From the NCBI GenBank assembly GCA_029261375.1, contig JAJDBL010000274.1, positions 1-5,058 of the forward strand: a DNA stretch of 5,058 nucleotides. The letters run 5' to 3'. The stretch's first letter is position 1. The number at the start of each line of letters is the position of its first letter. The translations under genes were made by a program, and so were the position numbers. This stretch comes from Nitrospirales bacterium. GTDB taxonomy: Bacteria; Nitrospirota; Nitrospiria; Nitrospirales; UBA2166. This document shows, one piece after another, positions 4,974-5,058 of the stretch. A model generated the notes under the pieces. That model was not told the DNA's origin, did not search any database, and saw only the letters and a program-made list of their open reading frames with translations.

Positions 4974-5058
4974 TTACTTAAACTTGGGGGCCTCCCACTT
5001 TGACTTGTCGGGCTCCGCAGCCTTGCCGCCGTGGGAGAAGGTGTTCTCATACGCCATC
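4974..5058 (-). CDS. 3' end of an unidentified minus-strand gene
   Basis: On the minus strand an open frame enters from the window edge and ends at a TAA (4976-4974). The last 27 codons start with an ATG at 5057-5055, which could be the true start of a very short protein or just an internal methionine. The peptide begins MAYENTFSHGG and ends DKSKWEAPKFK. It is hydrophilic and lysine-rich, with no recognisable domain. Codon use looks coding-like, with many G- or C-ending codons such as AAG, GGC and GAG. The family is not recognised. Its orientation makes it convergent with the sulfur-transfer genes, so it probably belongs to a different unit. Confidence 0.5.
   Translation of the reverse strand, partial: MAYENTFSHGGKAAEPDKSKWEAPKFK

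Overview
The window carries a compact block of plus-strand genes for protein-thiocarboxylate sulfur transfer. A ubiquitin-like sulfur carrier is encoded next to two E1-like activating enzymes, a JAMM isopeptidase, a free-standing NIL-domain protein and two fold-type II PLP enzymes (a cysteine synthase and a threonine synthase). By established precedent this gene set resembles the CysM-CysO-Mec cysteine pathway of Mycobacterium tuberculosis and the HcyS-HcyF-HcyD-MetY homocysteine pathway of Wolinella succinogenes. The moderate GC content, the gene order and the heptamer-rich intergenic DNA recall Nitrospirota (Nitrospira-like) or related Gram-negative autotrophs. That assignment is an impression from memory, not a computed result.

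Layout. Bases 1-762 hold a cysteine synthase that has lost about 50 N-terminal residues to the window edge. It is followed 14 bases later by a MoeB/ThiF-type adenylyltransferase (777-1583), and 3 bases after that by a zinc-ribbon threonine synthase (1587-2828). That gene overlaps the sulfur carrier (2818-3120), which in turn overlaps the NIL-domain gene (3108-3350). These five genes look like one transcript with translational coupling. After a 110-base gap comes a second MoeB/ThiF-type enzyme (3461-4267), roughly half identical to the first. After a further 120-base gap, filled by a heptamer-based imperfect palindrome, comes the Mec-like JAMM protease (4388-4813). The last 245 bases hold hairpin-forming DNA and the 3' end of an unidentified minus-strand gene ending at 4974.

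How the genes could work together (inference from known families). An E1-like enzyme adenylates the carrier's C-terminal glycine and sulfide converts it to a thiocarboxylate. A PLP enzyme then attaches the carrier sulfur to an activated amino acid, and the JAMM enzyme releases cysteine or homocysteine. The carrier here is made with nine residues beyond its Gly-Gly, so it must be trimmed before use, and the JAMM enzyme is the obvious candidate. The co-transcribed threonine synthase, whose family uses O-phosphohomoserine, and the NIL protein, whose family is linked to methionine, raise the possibility that the block serves homocysteine/methionine synthesis as well as, or instead of, cysteine synthesis.
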